The position numbers and the translations under genes are program-made. DNA of 64,000 nucleotides from Saccoglossus kowalevskii (taxonomy: Eukaryota > Hemichordata > Enteropneusta > Harrimaniidae). Positions 23,739-34,510 of this stretch are shown in pieces. Position 1 is the stretch's first letter; every line of letters starts with the position of its first letter. Location: the NCBI RefSeq assembly GCF_000003605.2, contig NW_003124922.1:41510-105509 (forward strand). The letters run 5' to 3'. The notes below the pieces were generated by a model. That model made no database searches and was not told where the DNA came from. It saw only the letters and a program-made list of their open reading frames with translations.

Positions 23739-24420
23739 GTCGAACACATTAAACATTTACTTTACCATACATTTCCCCTTCCGTTTTGTGTCAATTTGTG
23801 TTCATGGCAACGGGGTGATACTATGATTACCAGTGTGTGCGTGGTTCTATGGTGTGCCAGTGTGGTAAATTGTAAACATATTTCTTTCGGCACGCAGTAT
23901 AGCAGGAAATGGATGTTTAGACGGTTTCTAGAGGGCGCTCCCCGTGTACATTGGTGGCTTGAGTTTCGTCAGTCTACGCGTTGCCACGTAACACTTTTTT
24001 TTTGGTTCCTTTCATTCGGTTTTGGGTAGCTAGTAAGCAGTATATTGTCGAATTTTAAATAACAGCATTACTTGTTCATTGCAGTAATCATACTCGTAGC
24101 TATACAACTCGACGCATAACCAGGGGTGAAATCCGCCATCTTTTCTGGTGCATTCGAACATGTAGCGGTACCGATTTTCAGAAATGTTTCAGTCCCGTCA
24201 TTATTCGGGTTTTTATTTCCGTTTTTTCTGCACTGCTCATGTACCGCTTATGGGGTTCGCAGTTTTTCTATTTTTGGTATGATCCTATTAGTTTTATTTA
24301 CTCCTTTATACGAATTTACTCGACAAATTCGATAATAAATCTGGGACCGTGTGCTCGTGTCAACGGGACTACACGCTGATTACCAGCTTTTGCGTGGTTT
24401 TATGGTGTACTGGTGTGGTG
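23739..24420 (+). mobile_element. Short DIRS-related insert in LDLa unit 3
   Basis: Unit 3 homology is interrupted here. The insert opens with CATTTACTTTACCATACATT, also found at the right end of the DIRS element (about 23408). It contains GAGGGCGCTCCCCGTGT and TTTCGTCAGTCTACGCGTTG, matching the left end of that element (about 20628-20695). It also holds a direct repeat of about 69 bp, at 23802-23870 and 24352-24420 (GATTACCAG..TTTGCGTGGTT type). No pol motif is visible. It looks like a non-coding or internally deleted relative of the DIRS element, and it replaced part of the unit. Confidence 0.65.
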
Positions 24421-24497
24421 CATGACGTACACAACGCCTAGGTTGATCTGATTTGTTACAGTCTAAGAGAATAATACTTATATTTGTTGTTTGGCAG

Positions 24498-27400
24498 ATG
24501 TTTTTTATAGCGATGAATGTCCTCCCGATCGCCCTCATATGTGTGCAAATGGTCGACAATGCATTTCGTCGCAAAGAGTGTGTGATGGTACATTTGATTG
24601 TCTTGATTATAGTGATGAAAATAATTGTACTTCCAAAGGTAAGAATAATTCAAACAAATCACATGTTACAAGTGCATCGAGATAGTTAACCAGCTCTCAT
24701 TTTATAGCGACTAGGCAAATTGCAATGGTAGCATTCTTGGTATAAGAGTTGTAAAAATCGCGATTAGCAAAACTTATAATTTGACCTATCATTTGCCTTG
24801 GTTTCATAACCTAGCATTAGATTTGCGGTAAACGGTCTAACGTTGAGAGAGCCTGCTTGTAGTGCCGAGCTAAGTTTGTGTTTCAAAACTGCATGGTGAC
24901 ATATTCGTCCCCGAAAATGTTTGTAACTGGGTAGATCGTTTTGACCAGAATTATACTTGGCCTTATACGTCTGTCTATTATACGCTTTATTTACGTGGCG
25001 TAACGGAGGTCGAGTTTTGAGTTTAAATCTCATGTTTTTAAGTTCGTATATGTGACTGTAATTTTAATTGGGCTGCATTAGAAGAGAATGATTTTAATTA
25101 TTTATTCCAATCACACATATTATGCAAATCCTGCTGTACTGCAGATCTGTAGTGTACACACGAATGGCAATTGACAATAGTAAAACAACTGTTACATGGT
25201 TTGCTGGCCATATGGAATTTAGCATTAAACGGTTTCAACCGCCTATAGGATTTCGTTTGGAAACCATAAAACACTTGTTGTCAACCATTTTGGTGCTATT
25301 TTCGATTATGAATCATTGCGTAAAAAATGACGAACTAAGTACAATTTATATGCAGAATGAATTGCGTCAACTTTTGTAGTACATGACGTATAGAACGCCT
25401 TGATTGATCTTCTGGGGTATTGCATAGTCTAATCAGATAATACTGATTTTATTTTGTGTTTGACAGCTGCTTTTTATAGCGATGAATGTACCCTCGATCG
25501 CCCTTACAAGTGTGCAAACGGTCAACAATGCATGTCATCAGACAGATTATGTGACGGTAAACATGATTGTTCTGATCATAGGGATGAAGTTGATTGTATT
25601 TCCATAGGTAAGAATAATTTCAACAAACCACATTTTACAAGAACATTGAGAAAATGCACCAGCTCACATTTTCTAGGGAACTAGGCAAATTTCTATGGTA
25701 GCATTTTTGGTATAAGGATTGAAATTATCGCGATTAGAAAAATTAATGCTTTTATTTGCCTTTTAATTTGAAATACTGTCAAATGCGAACAAAAAAATGC
25801 TACCAGTCCACGAGAACCCCTAATAATAAACAATGGTTGTTCTTCTACTGTCAACAATTTCAATATGTTTGAATCGTAAATCACGACATAAATGATAATA
25901 ATCATCTAGTAAATGAAAAAAACAAAACTTATTTGTGAGCTTTTTCAAAACCATGATTACTTTCAGAAATGACAGGAAATAACACATGTACAATGCCGAA
26001 TCTAGAAACAGGACATGATAGCATCAGTGAGTACAAATTCCAGTTATTGGAAGCGCTCAACTACTATCGATGTATCCATGGCGTACCACCTTTGTCTTTG
26101 GATATCGTACTGTCAGGTGTAGCAAGTGTACATGCTAATGCTGCCTTAACACATGGATTACCATCAATAACTTCTTGTCAATGTTTGCCTTTTGGTAGAA
26201 ATTATAAAATGTATCCCGTGGATAATTTTTCAGCAGTAACAGGTAAAGATCATCTTGCGTTTCTAGTTTGTGGTGTAGCATTCCTTGACCAATATATAAC
26301 ATTCTATAAATTGTGGGTGAGTAATGGGAAATTAGCCACAGACAAAATGTTAATAGTCCTAAAATAGACAACACTAACGAATGAGACTTAGGTGTGAGAA
26401 GACTTCGTTTCTAATAAGGATCATAAGTTTCATAGTATGTATCCTAGTCGGTTACAATTGTGAAATCACAAAACTGCATTGACACTTTCTCGCCTTTTCT
26501 GAAATTTTAATTCGCATTTGTTGCTGATGAGAAAGCTATTTAACAGCAAAAATATGACTATCGATCGTAGTAGAAATAAGCGTATTAAGATCAAATTGAA
26601 ACAGAAATGTTATTAAAAACAGCAAACATCACTGGAATCAAGATTCTGTCATATGAAATTAATTAGGTAGCAATAGCCGTCACTGTTGTTACGTTATCTT
26701 ACTACTGAACTATTTTCCTCCCATCTTGTAAGTTTACAAATATTACATATAATTTTTCAAGAACTTGTATTTCCTGCACATATATAGGTATGGAAACCGT
26801 TGGCTATTGGTACCGACAAATGCAGTTCTATAACTGGGATGAACCGAAGCCTAGTGCTCTCACTGGTGAGTTGTTACACATTCATTAGAGTTGTATAGTA
26901 TGCATATCTATTAATTCTAAAGCAGTAACATCGGCAATTTAGTAATACTTGAAATGTATTGGCAAGATGATTTTTTCTATTGGTGAGTGAACCATGCAAT
27001 ATGATAAATTCGAGAATATATATATTACAAGGCGAAACTACACAAAATTATCATATAACCATAGATGGTCATCTGCAATTTGTTTAGATTTCTTTTGACA
27101 AAAATCTAAAAATCAAGGCATACAAATCACGTGACCGGGCTAAATTATTTATTATTGTGAAGAAGTTGAATGTGGAGGTGCCAACATCAATACAAAACTA
27201 CTGGTTAAAATGAATCCGAATATTTGCGACCAAACTTTGTGACCAACAGTCAAACAGCCCCTTTTGGTTAATTTTAATCCAATATGGGCACCAAACTGCA
27301 TTAGTGGACTCGTCGTGTACACCAATTCACGTCAATCTATCACGTCAAATATATCAAATTCATCATATAACCATGACAAATATGGTTTCATTGCGTGTCG

Positions 27401-27745
27401 TTTAACACGAAATGTTACTACCGATATGGCATAATAAACGTCAAGTTTTCCGTGAAAACGTCACAGCTGAAACTATGTTGATGGTGACTTCCATCGAAAC
27501 AAACAAATGACACGCGCTGAGTTCAGTGTTACGATGGCACATATTGAGTATATATATTTTTTTAATTTACAGATTTGTTTACGCAAGTCATCTGGAAAAA
27601 TACCACATGGGTTGGTTGTGGAATTGCTGAAGGCCAGGGAGTATATGTGGTGTGTGACTTCTTTCCAAAGGGCAATGTCAATGGTACTTTTATAGAAAAC
27701 GTACCCCGTTTGACAAATTTTACAACAGCTCTACCACAGGTTTAA
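24498..27745 (+). CDS. Secreted LDLa-CAP (SCP/CRISP-family) protein gene, 5' end not seen
   Basis: Five exons, all internal boundaries phase 1: 24498-24638 (LDLa), 25467-25607 (LDLa), 25967-26242, 26788-26865 and 27573-27745 (stop TAA 27743). Each LDLa module has six cysteines and an acidic Ca-binding loop (DCLDYSDENNC; DCSDHRDEVDC). CAP exon 1 has LEALNYYRCIHGVPPLS, where most relatives have HNYYR. Exon 2 has YWYRQMQFYNWDEPKPSAL. Exon 3 has the CAP1 signature DLFTQVIWKNTTWVGCG and the CAP2 signature VYVVCDFFPKGN. The frame is open across all junctions, giving about 269 residues. CAP proteins are extracellular; LDLa modules bind calcium and ligands. A signal-peptide exon must lie upstream, possibly in or before the assembly gap. 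Donor and acceptor sites are canonical. The exact first exon is unknown, and whether both LDLa exons enter one transcript is inference from phase. Confidence 0.85.
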
Positions 27746-27870
27746 TGAATATACACAGATAAAATTATAACAACGAACGTACGATTTGTTTCTCACCCTA
27801 TTTTACTATGCATGGCAGGTAATTTCATATTATACATTTTTATTAATACCAATCCGAACCACTTCCTACC

Positions 27871-27876
27871 AATAAA
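27871..27876 (+). promoter_or_regulatory. Polyadenylation signal AATAAA (LDLa-CAP gene)
   Basis: AATAAA lies 126 bases after the CAP-gene stop codon and is the first canonical signal downstream. A plausible 3' end for this gene, without transcript support. Confidence 0.5.
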
Positions 27877-28439
27877 GTCACAATTGCCTATTCACTTAAT
27901 TTTACCATTTCAACTTTCGAAATCAATTTACAAAAACAATCTTGCATTATAGAATTTGCCCCCAAATAGTTACAGTTATACTAATTCTACTCATCCTAGA
28001 TAGATGTTTATATAATATGACAGCGTGCATATTGCATATAGATAACAGTTCGTAATACTAGACCCCATCATCCTAAACTTCGCTTAGTGTAGAAGCAATG
28101 CAAATGCATCAAAACACCAATTACAAACGAAAAAAATGTGAACGGCAAATAAATCAACATTAATTTTATGAGACCATCAAATGTAACAACATGTGTTGTA
28201 TCAAAAAGAATGCTACAAGCATGAAAGGGTACATATTGCGCACAATGCAAAGAGCGCACGCAAAACACACAGCCAAGATACCCCACACAGCTACACGACC
28301 TACAGGCTAACGCATTTCCAAACTAGATTTCCTAAAACAATTACCCTGGAACGTCAGAAAGTCAAGTACCACCACAGACAACATCAGCTGTCAAAATTAT
28401 GTCAATAAGACGTTCAAGAACATTTCAGCTTGTTTTCAC
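27877..28439. other. No gene recognised
   Basis: No gene. The interval lies just downstream (in minus-strand terms) of the BEL/Pao integrase remnant and may hold its degraded 3' part, but no LTR or motif is recognisable. Confidence 0.45.
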
Positions 28440-29360
28440 TAAGTCATTTCGGTTCTTCATAGGTTTGATAACACTTCCCATCGGCTACGAGTTCTTTGTG
28501 GGGATGAGATATCTACCACTAGAACTATATCTTCTACCGCCAGGCTTCACCAAAGTTTAAACAACTTCTGGCGTGCAGCGTAACGTTGTTAGATACTCTC
28601 TTAACCACTGTTTCCAAAGCGTCTGAAAAATAATTCTGGCGGAAAACTCTGATTGGACTGAAGAAGTAGCAAATGATTGAATTATTTGGCGTAAGTCATT
28701 CTGATTATCTAATAGCTGTGAAGTCGGCCCACTATTTATAATATACTCTACTTCACAGAACAATGTATATACTGTTCTGACTTGTCGCTCCCACACTCCC
28801 CTTAAAGGAACCCAGCTGGAGGGTTGAACTCCCATTTAATATTTCTTTGTTGTAATGCTCCAGAGATTATACTATGGTTCCACCTATTAATTTCACCACG
28901 TATTCATAATTGGCTCTGACCAAATTTGACCCATTAGCCGACTTCACAAACATGACCTGTCTTGTTTGCACCATGAATCTTCACAATACATTGATGTACA
29001 AGTCAGTAGTGAGCGAATGAGCCACTTCAAGATGTATCGCTCTGGTTGCCAATCATATAAACACAACACAATATCTCAATACTCTGAATGTTGAACTGTT
29101 ATGGGCCCAAAATAATCCTCACAACTACGTGTGAAAGGTGGTTAATCTGGTGTTAAACGGTCCGCAGGCAAACTTGCTAAACAACTCTGGCTTGATATCT
29201 GTGGCAAACAATACATTTTTAGATAATTTTTCGAATGAGTGTATTTGCACAGAGGATTCAAAAGCCCTACCTTAGCTAACATCGCATTCCTTCCCAGGTG
29301 TCATACAGCTTTGTGTATGTCTCGCAAATTAGATTTGCTACAGGAGAAATTTTAAGTATA
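28440..29360 (-). mobile_element. BEL/Pao retrotransposon fossil (integrase part)
   Basis: Minus strand. The best block is PLRGVWERQVRTVYTLFCEV followed by EYIINSGPTSQLLDNQNDL at about 28800-28690, then LWKQWLREYLTTL near 28600; these match the integrase C-terminal half of BEL/Pao elements (GGVWERMVRS..., CEVExIINSRP, WRREYLxxLQ). Upstream, at about 29190-29080, PADRLTPD-like sequence and CEDYFGPI match the start of the integrase core. At about 28530-28470, DIVLVVDISSPQRTRSRWEV matches the tail. gag, protease and RT are not seen, and no LTR was found. The fragment is old, with many breaks. Confidence 0.85.
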
Positions 29361-31559
29361 ACAATTGGGTGCCTTTCTTCATCTGTGCCAAGCGTCATCT
29401 GCTGGATTTAATTATATTTTCCGATGGCTATGAAAAAGGTCCTTGGAAGATGGTATATATCTGTATTTTTGTCAAAAAGACAAAACAATCGCAACTAACA
29501 AAACAATTCGTACACTACAGTATAGTCAAATCAGTAATAAAAGGGCACTGTGACAATGCCATTGAACCTGGGCTTGCATTGACAAAATCAGATATCCGAA
29601 TCAAATATAAAAGAGGAAATCAACAAGATGGAATAAGAGGCCAATAAACCATATTAAAACTAAAACTATATTTGGGTATACAAAGTTGAGCCAAAAAAGT
29701 AGAACTTCTGGGGCTGGACAAAACTTAGCGAAGAAAGCCACTGACGTATAAGTAATATAACTTTTCTGTTAACATTGCCTTAGAGGATAGGAAGTAAAGA
29801 GTGTAGTTCAAAAAGTTAAAATGACCTTATTTTAAGTCAAATCGGATAACCAGTACATTTTGATTAGTTATTAATCAGCAGAAGATAGGATAGACGAACA
29901 ATAAAACCCCAAAGTGGTTCGCATTGACAGGGATTTTACTTTACTCAACGTCACTTCTTCGATTAAATATCTTTAATTGATCGATGCATTGTGAAGCTTG
30001 TGACATGAACAAAAACACTTTTCGCAACTCAAATTAAAATGACTCAAAAACGCGTCCCAGTCAGTTATATACCACTCACTGTTTTTAGACACCATTTCGC
30101 AGGACGTGCCTATGTGGATTTTGTATGTGATCGGCAAAGGCATGTACGAGATGGATGGTGGAGGTAGGTACACAAGTCAATTTGACTTTTATACACTGGT
30201 CGTTCTACGTAATTGAACCCTGTGTCTATGTCATCGGTTTTGTAAAATGAGTTCCATCATAGGCGATTTCCCAGTTTTTTCTGCCTTAGTGAAGAATAGC
30301 CCAGAAAAGTAACTCAAGTCGTAATAGTATAATTGTTCGCCGGATGAAAAGTGAAGGTAAAACATTATCGCTAAACTGTGCGATTTTCCAGAGCGTGGAT
30401 TGTTTCCTCGATAAAACGCATCTTTTACCAGTCGCGCCGTCAAAGCAGACAAATGAAAGTCATTATAACTGATGTATTCCACGACAATATAGACACAAGT
30501 ATTCACCTGCACAAAATCTACAGCAAGCATTTACACAAAATGGTCAAAGAAATCGGCCTGATTTTAAACGTAGCGAGCGTTTTCTCTGCATTGAAACATG
30601 TATATTCTTCACATGTCCAATAGAAAGTGAGCAAAAAATGAATTCTCTGAATAATCCAAAATCTTCGCTTATGAATGTGATAATAATATCATTCTCTAAT
30701 ATTTTTCATGTTACGTAAGAGCTTGATTGTTTCCCAGCTTCTGACGTAAGCAAAGGTGAATAATATGCACTAAAAGGTTTTTCTTTTACTGCGAAAGCAC
30801 GTGTAATGCGTGAAGGGCGCGGATCAAACATTTGCCGCAAAAATTGAATGATTTGGTTTTAAAATTGAATTTATATTTTTATATAACTCAATGTCGAAAT
30901 GCCATAATTTTGAATGTCTAGTTACATTTTTTCAATACAGATAACTAAATTGTTATAATGGAAAATACAATCCACTGATTATTCGGGAAACAGACTTGTG
31001 TTTGAAAAAGCCTTTTCGTCAAATTGTTGATGATAATAGTGCACAACTTGTCGGATCATATTCTGCAAATATTCATTTTTTTATCACATGTCATGCAGTA
31101 GCAGTGACATAATTATATTAATAATATATGTTCCCTAAGTGATACTAGTCACCCAAATACCAAAACATAGCTCATTTAGTGAGTATGTTAATTATTTGAC
31201 ATGATCATGTGACAATATACTAGATTTGTTTTTTTAATAAACTGATTGACTGATGTCTCTAGTTTTGGCAAGTCAACTGGGAACCATACCTGTTTGATTA
31301 GTTTGTAAAACTATGGTCCAAGACAGTGAAGTTGTTGCTCTGCCATACCTTATATTTACCCTACGTGACGAGTGAAATCCAAGTATATCAAAATGTGCAC
31401 ACAGACATGGGGCAGCCATGTAGTTTCCCCTCTACCGCATTACTAGTTTACTAATTTATATTAATGCGGCTAACTATTAATTGGATTATGTTACATTGTA
31501 TCCAGGTCGAATTTATTACACTATATACTATATCTATATCACCTTGTGTGGTTTATTGT
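29361..31559. other. No recognised gene; two unassigned open frames
   Basis: A 92-codon plus-strand frame at 29369-29647 and a 99-codon minus-strand frame at 30231-30530 (containing RLVKDAFYRGNNPRSGKSHS and YYYDLSYFSGLFFTKAEK) are open but match no family I know. Neither is bounded by clear splice sites linking it to a neighbour. They may be chance frames or remnants of elements. The remainder is AT-rich without visible structure. Confidence 0.4.
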
Positions 31560-31745
31560 GCAAAAGTTACTAATCGTTCAACTTTTATTATATCTCCCCT
31601 CGGCACCATGTGTGTGCCTATCCCTTCTGTCCATGACACCTGCCATCGAATGACTGTATCAGTTCTTTGTAGTTCTGGGAAAAGTTCTCACAACTATAAA
31701 AATAAGCTGTGTGGATTCTTTGGAAACTCTTATCCGATAAACTAA
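31560..31745 (+). pseudogene. Possible vWD-domain remnant
   Basis: The plus-strand frame ends in HNYKNKLCGFFGNSYPIN and a stop. NKLCGFFGN resembles the conserved vWD block (in the gene at 40.75 kb: YRGKLCGLLGNADGN). The preceding residues, MTVSVLCSSGKSS, loosely fit the strand before that block. The conserved GDPHxxTFDG half of a vWD domain is not found nearby. It could be a decayed exon of a relative of the 40.75-kb gene or a coincidence. Confidence 0.25.
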
Positions 31746-32188
31746 TAGATATAGTTTACAAATTAATGCAATGACCTTTAAACAGTGTTTTTTTTTTACA
31801 TATTGTCCGGTAAAAGATGACAATAGCAAACAATAAAATCAGTGGATCAACGTTCTGTAAAAGTTAAATTTAGAGAGTGATGTAATGTAATCCACAAAGT
31901 AACTTCTTGAATGACCTCAATATTTGTGCAGAATGTATCGAAATACATAAATTCTGTCATTGAAAAAAATTTCCCCATCGAAAATAATGTAATATAAACA
32001 TATGTATTGACATTAAATTAACAACATTTGAATGTATAGCATGAAATATATACCATATTTGCTTTCTTTACTCGCAACCATCATGTCAATTCACTAATAC
32101 AGAGTATTAATAGTTATATATATTATATATTGCATATTAAACAACACGCAGCGCAAATAAAGTAGTTAATGAACGTGCAACAACCTAC
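31746..32188. other. No gene recognised
   Basis: AT-rich, no frame of note. The third CAP exon of the minus-strand paralogue would be expected here or further left, but a match to FTQVIWKNT was not found. Confidence 0.4.
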
Positions 32189-33131
32189 CAGTAAGGTTTG
32201 GGTTCTCCGCAGTTATAGAAGTTATTGCTAGTAGTTGAACAGTTTCCCTGTCTATACAATATAGAAAAAGATCTTCTATGATAGAGCATTGCCACATACT
32301 TACTAAATGTAAGAAATTTACTTTTGAGCAAAGAGTTGACGAGAATTACCAATGTGACTTGCATCTTCGAGAATTAAATTACTCTCCAATCCAGTGATGA
32401 GAATGCAACAGACAACACTCACAACATCAGTTTTAACTCGTCATCTAGGAAAAAAACACTGCAAGACTTTAGTAATAGAAGCTGTTAAGTAAAACGTGAC
32501 ACTGTGAAATGTGAACTGTTACAAATTACATAAAAGTACATATTGATTTAATTGATGTCTGCAATTTTTTTGCCAGATTCTTTCGTATAAGATGTTTGTC
32601 AGATATTTCATGACAATCAATAAATAATCACCAGCTGCCAATGAGATTGAATGTGTCTGACCTGACCCTACTTACTCGGTGAGTGTATATTGTGAAGCAG
32701 CATTACATTCTTAATTCGTATTCTGCAACTATTTCTTCATTACTCGTACACAATCTCGACATATGATGGTGTATATATTCGTCAGAATACGGTACCTCAC
32801 ACATTTTCAAAACTTGAGAGTAATTTAAAGATGACAGAAGGGTATTCAAAATGAACTTCACCTGTTACTGCTGGAAATGGTCCTGAAGATTTGTTTTCTC
32901 CGAAAGGCCAAAATTTACAGTGAAATAATGCTGTTGAATCTTGTACTAAGGTAACATTTTCATATACTCTTGCTGCTTCTGACAATACCGTGTCCCAAAT
33001 CAGAGGTGGTACGACATGCATACATCGAAAGTAGTTATGTGCTTCCAATACCTGGCGTTTGTATTCACTGATGCTACCGTGTCCTGTTTCTTGCATCGGC
33101 ATTACGCATGTCATACTCTTTGTAATATCTG
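32189..33131 (-). pseudogene. CAP-domain paralogue, degraded, opposite strand
   Basis: The first CAP exon (33131 down to 32862) is intact. After an acceptor ACCAG it reads TCVMPMQETGHGSISEYKRQ, LEAHNYFRCMHVVPPLIWDT and GPFPAVTG with donor GTGAAG, the same limits and phase as the CAP exon at 25967-26242. It retains the HNYFR motif that the other gene lacks. A second-exon remnant lies at about 32251-32189: it is 63 bases against 78 in the other gene, and NNFYNCGEPKPYW is recognisable, but in a frame that does not join the first exon. No third exon (CAP1/CAP2 signatures) and no LDLa exon were found. It is most likely a partial inverted duplicate that has become a pseudogene; a functional gene with exons I missed is less likely. 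Confidence 0.65.
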
Positions 33132-34318
33132 GTTTGAATAAGCTCTCAAACAATTATCAGCCCCTTTTCCCTGATACTATGCGTGATAAACAAAAATATA
33201 AACTGACGTTTCAGATAATGCAGTAGAATTTGATTAATCTATAATAACCCAATGCTCAACACAAGTTTTTAGTCTAATCTTCAACAGTATCAATGACAAC
33301 ATTTGGACATCTGACAAAACAATTATGGTCACAGTTAATACAGACTGAATATAATAGGGAAAATTACACTTTAATAGTATATTCGGCTGATTCATGATTC
33401 CAACAGTAAATTTTCACCCTAATGATTAGGTGATCGGTCATCTGCACGAAGCTGAAAAACACATTGTGAATACATAAATAAATGGCATAGATTCATTGTA
33501 TTTATGCTTTATGGTAGTTTCCTATTATCCAGTTTTACGTTTTGTATACTCTTACCATGTTAGTTAAGATTATTCTTACTAGTGGAAAAAAATTCATTTC
33601 ATAACTATGACCTCACAATCAAATATACAATGAATAGATGCAGATGCAGTGCTAATTAAACTATGCAACGTAACAAGTGGTCAATCAAGATTTTGTTTCA
33701 TTATATCTTCGATATGCGTGTGCATAATATGTGGCGTTTTTAAGACCATCTCTATAGTTTTATCTACACTGGATGTTTTTCAAGTCATTTTGTGGTCAAA
33801 GTCATGGGGCTAACACGAATCAGGAATGGATTTTCATTTTTTAAATATTAGTATTGCAATTGTAATATATTTTCGTTTTTATCGGACAGGCTTCAGTCAG
33901 TCAGTAACTTGTTTGATTTGTATATAACACATATTTTGAGGCAGCTATTATCTCTTTAAAATTTACAATATGATCTCCAAATATTGTGACTATTGTTTCA
34001 CTAATTGATCACCAGGTGTATAATATACATATATACAACATTTACTCTATTACTTAAGTATATGCTAATTGTTGTTGTATTCTGCCTTCTATGTTTCATC
34101 AGTATCGTTTTTATCTTGTTATTCAAATATAGTTTTCCTCTTGATAATCTATAAAATAACTGCAGGGTACAATGATTCGCTTTATCAATTTAGTTTTGGT
34201 TATTGCTTAAATGAATGTCCCAAGTTCTGCTTGAACTCTGTATACAAACAAGATCGCGACTACAGGCATTAATAAGGACATCTAGTTTTAGTAGTTTAAA
34301 TGAAGACAAATGTTTGGA
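33132..34318. other. No gene recognised
   Basis: No LDLa exon or signal-peptide exon for the minus-strand CAP paralogue could be found. The 67-codon plus-strand frame at 34069-34272 is cysteine-containing and hydrophobic at its start but matches nothing I know. The interval ends at the target site TTGGA of the Gmr1-like element. Confidence 0.4.
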
Positions 34319-34490
34319 TGTCATGAATTCTTATTATTTATTTTTACATTAATTTGCGTAAGTGGTTTAACGAGGTGCGCCCTCTGTGGCAGGATGAAAA
34401 TACACAGGTGGAGCTAAGATGGCGGAGTAGCTAGCGAGGACTAGTGGTGAGTGATCTGTCGTACTTGTTTTGTTATAGCGTTCCTTGACA
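34319..34490 (+). repeat. 5' LTR of the Gmr1-like element
   Basis: A 172-bp direct repeat partner of 39250-39420, beginning TGTCATGAATTC and ending CCTTGACA (TG...CA ends). By my count about 11 positions differ between the two LTRs. It is preceded by TTGGA. Confidence 0.9.
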
Positions 34491-34492
34491 TA

Positions 34493-34510
34493 TGGTGGCT
34501 CGTCCGGGAT
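34493..34510 (+). promoter_or_regulatory. Primer-binding site, tRNA-Pro type
   Basis: TGGTGGCTCGTCCGGGAT starts two bases after the 5' LTR. It differs at one position from the classical proline-tRNA primer-binding site TGGGGGCTCGTCCGGGAT known from gammaretroviruses. This supports the LTR boundary. Confidence 0.8.

Larger units (their letters stand above)
19091..25740 (+). repeat. Four tandem LDLa-exon units (about 0.9 kb each, two with insertions)
   Basis: Units begin at about 19095, 20007, 23571 and 24801 with TTTCATAACCTAGCATTTGA-type sequence, followed by GCGG.AAACGGT, TAGTGCCG.GCTAAGTT, GTAACTGGGTAGATCGTTTT and later GTACAGCAGAT.TGTAGTG, CTGGCCATAT and GGATTTCGT.TGGAAACCAT. Each is expected to end with an LDLa exon and an ACATGTTACAAGTACATT-like flank. 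Unit 1 is about 0.91 kb. Unit 2 is split by a DIRS element (about 20605-23428) and lacks its exon. Unit 3 carries a 0.7-kb insert (about 23739-24420) but keeps its exon. Unit 4 is intact. The array amplifies one exon of the downstream CAP gene. Confidence 0.85.
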
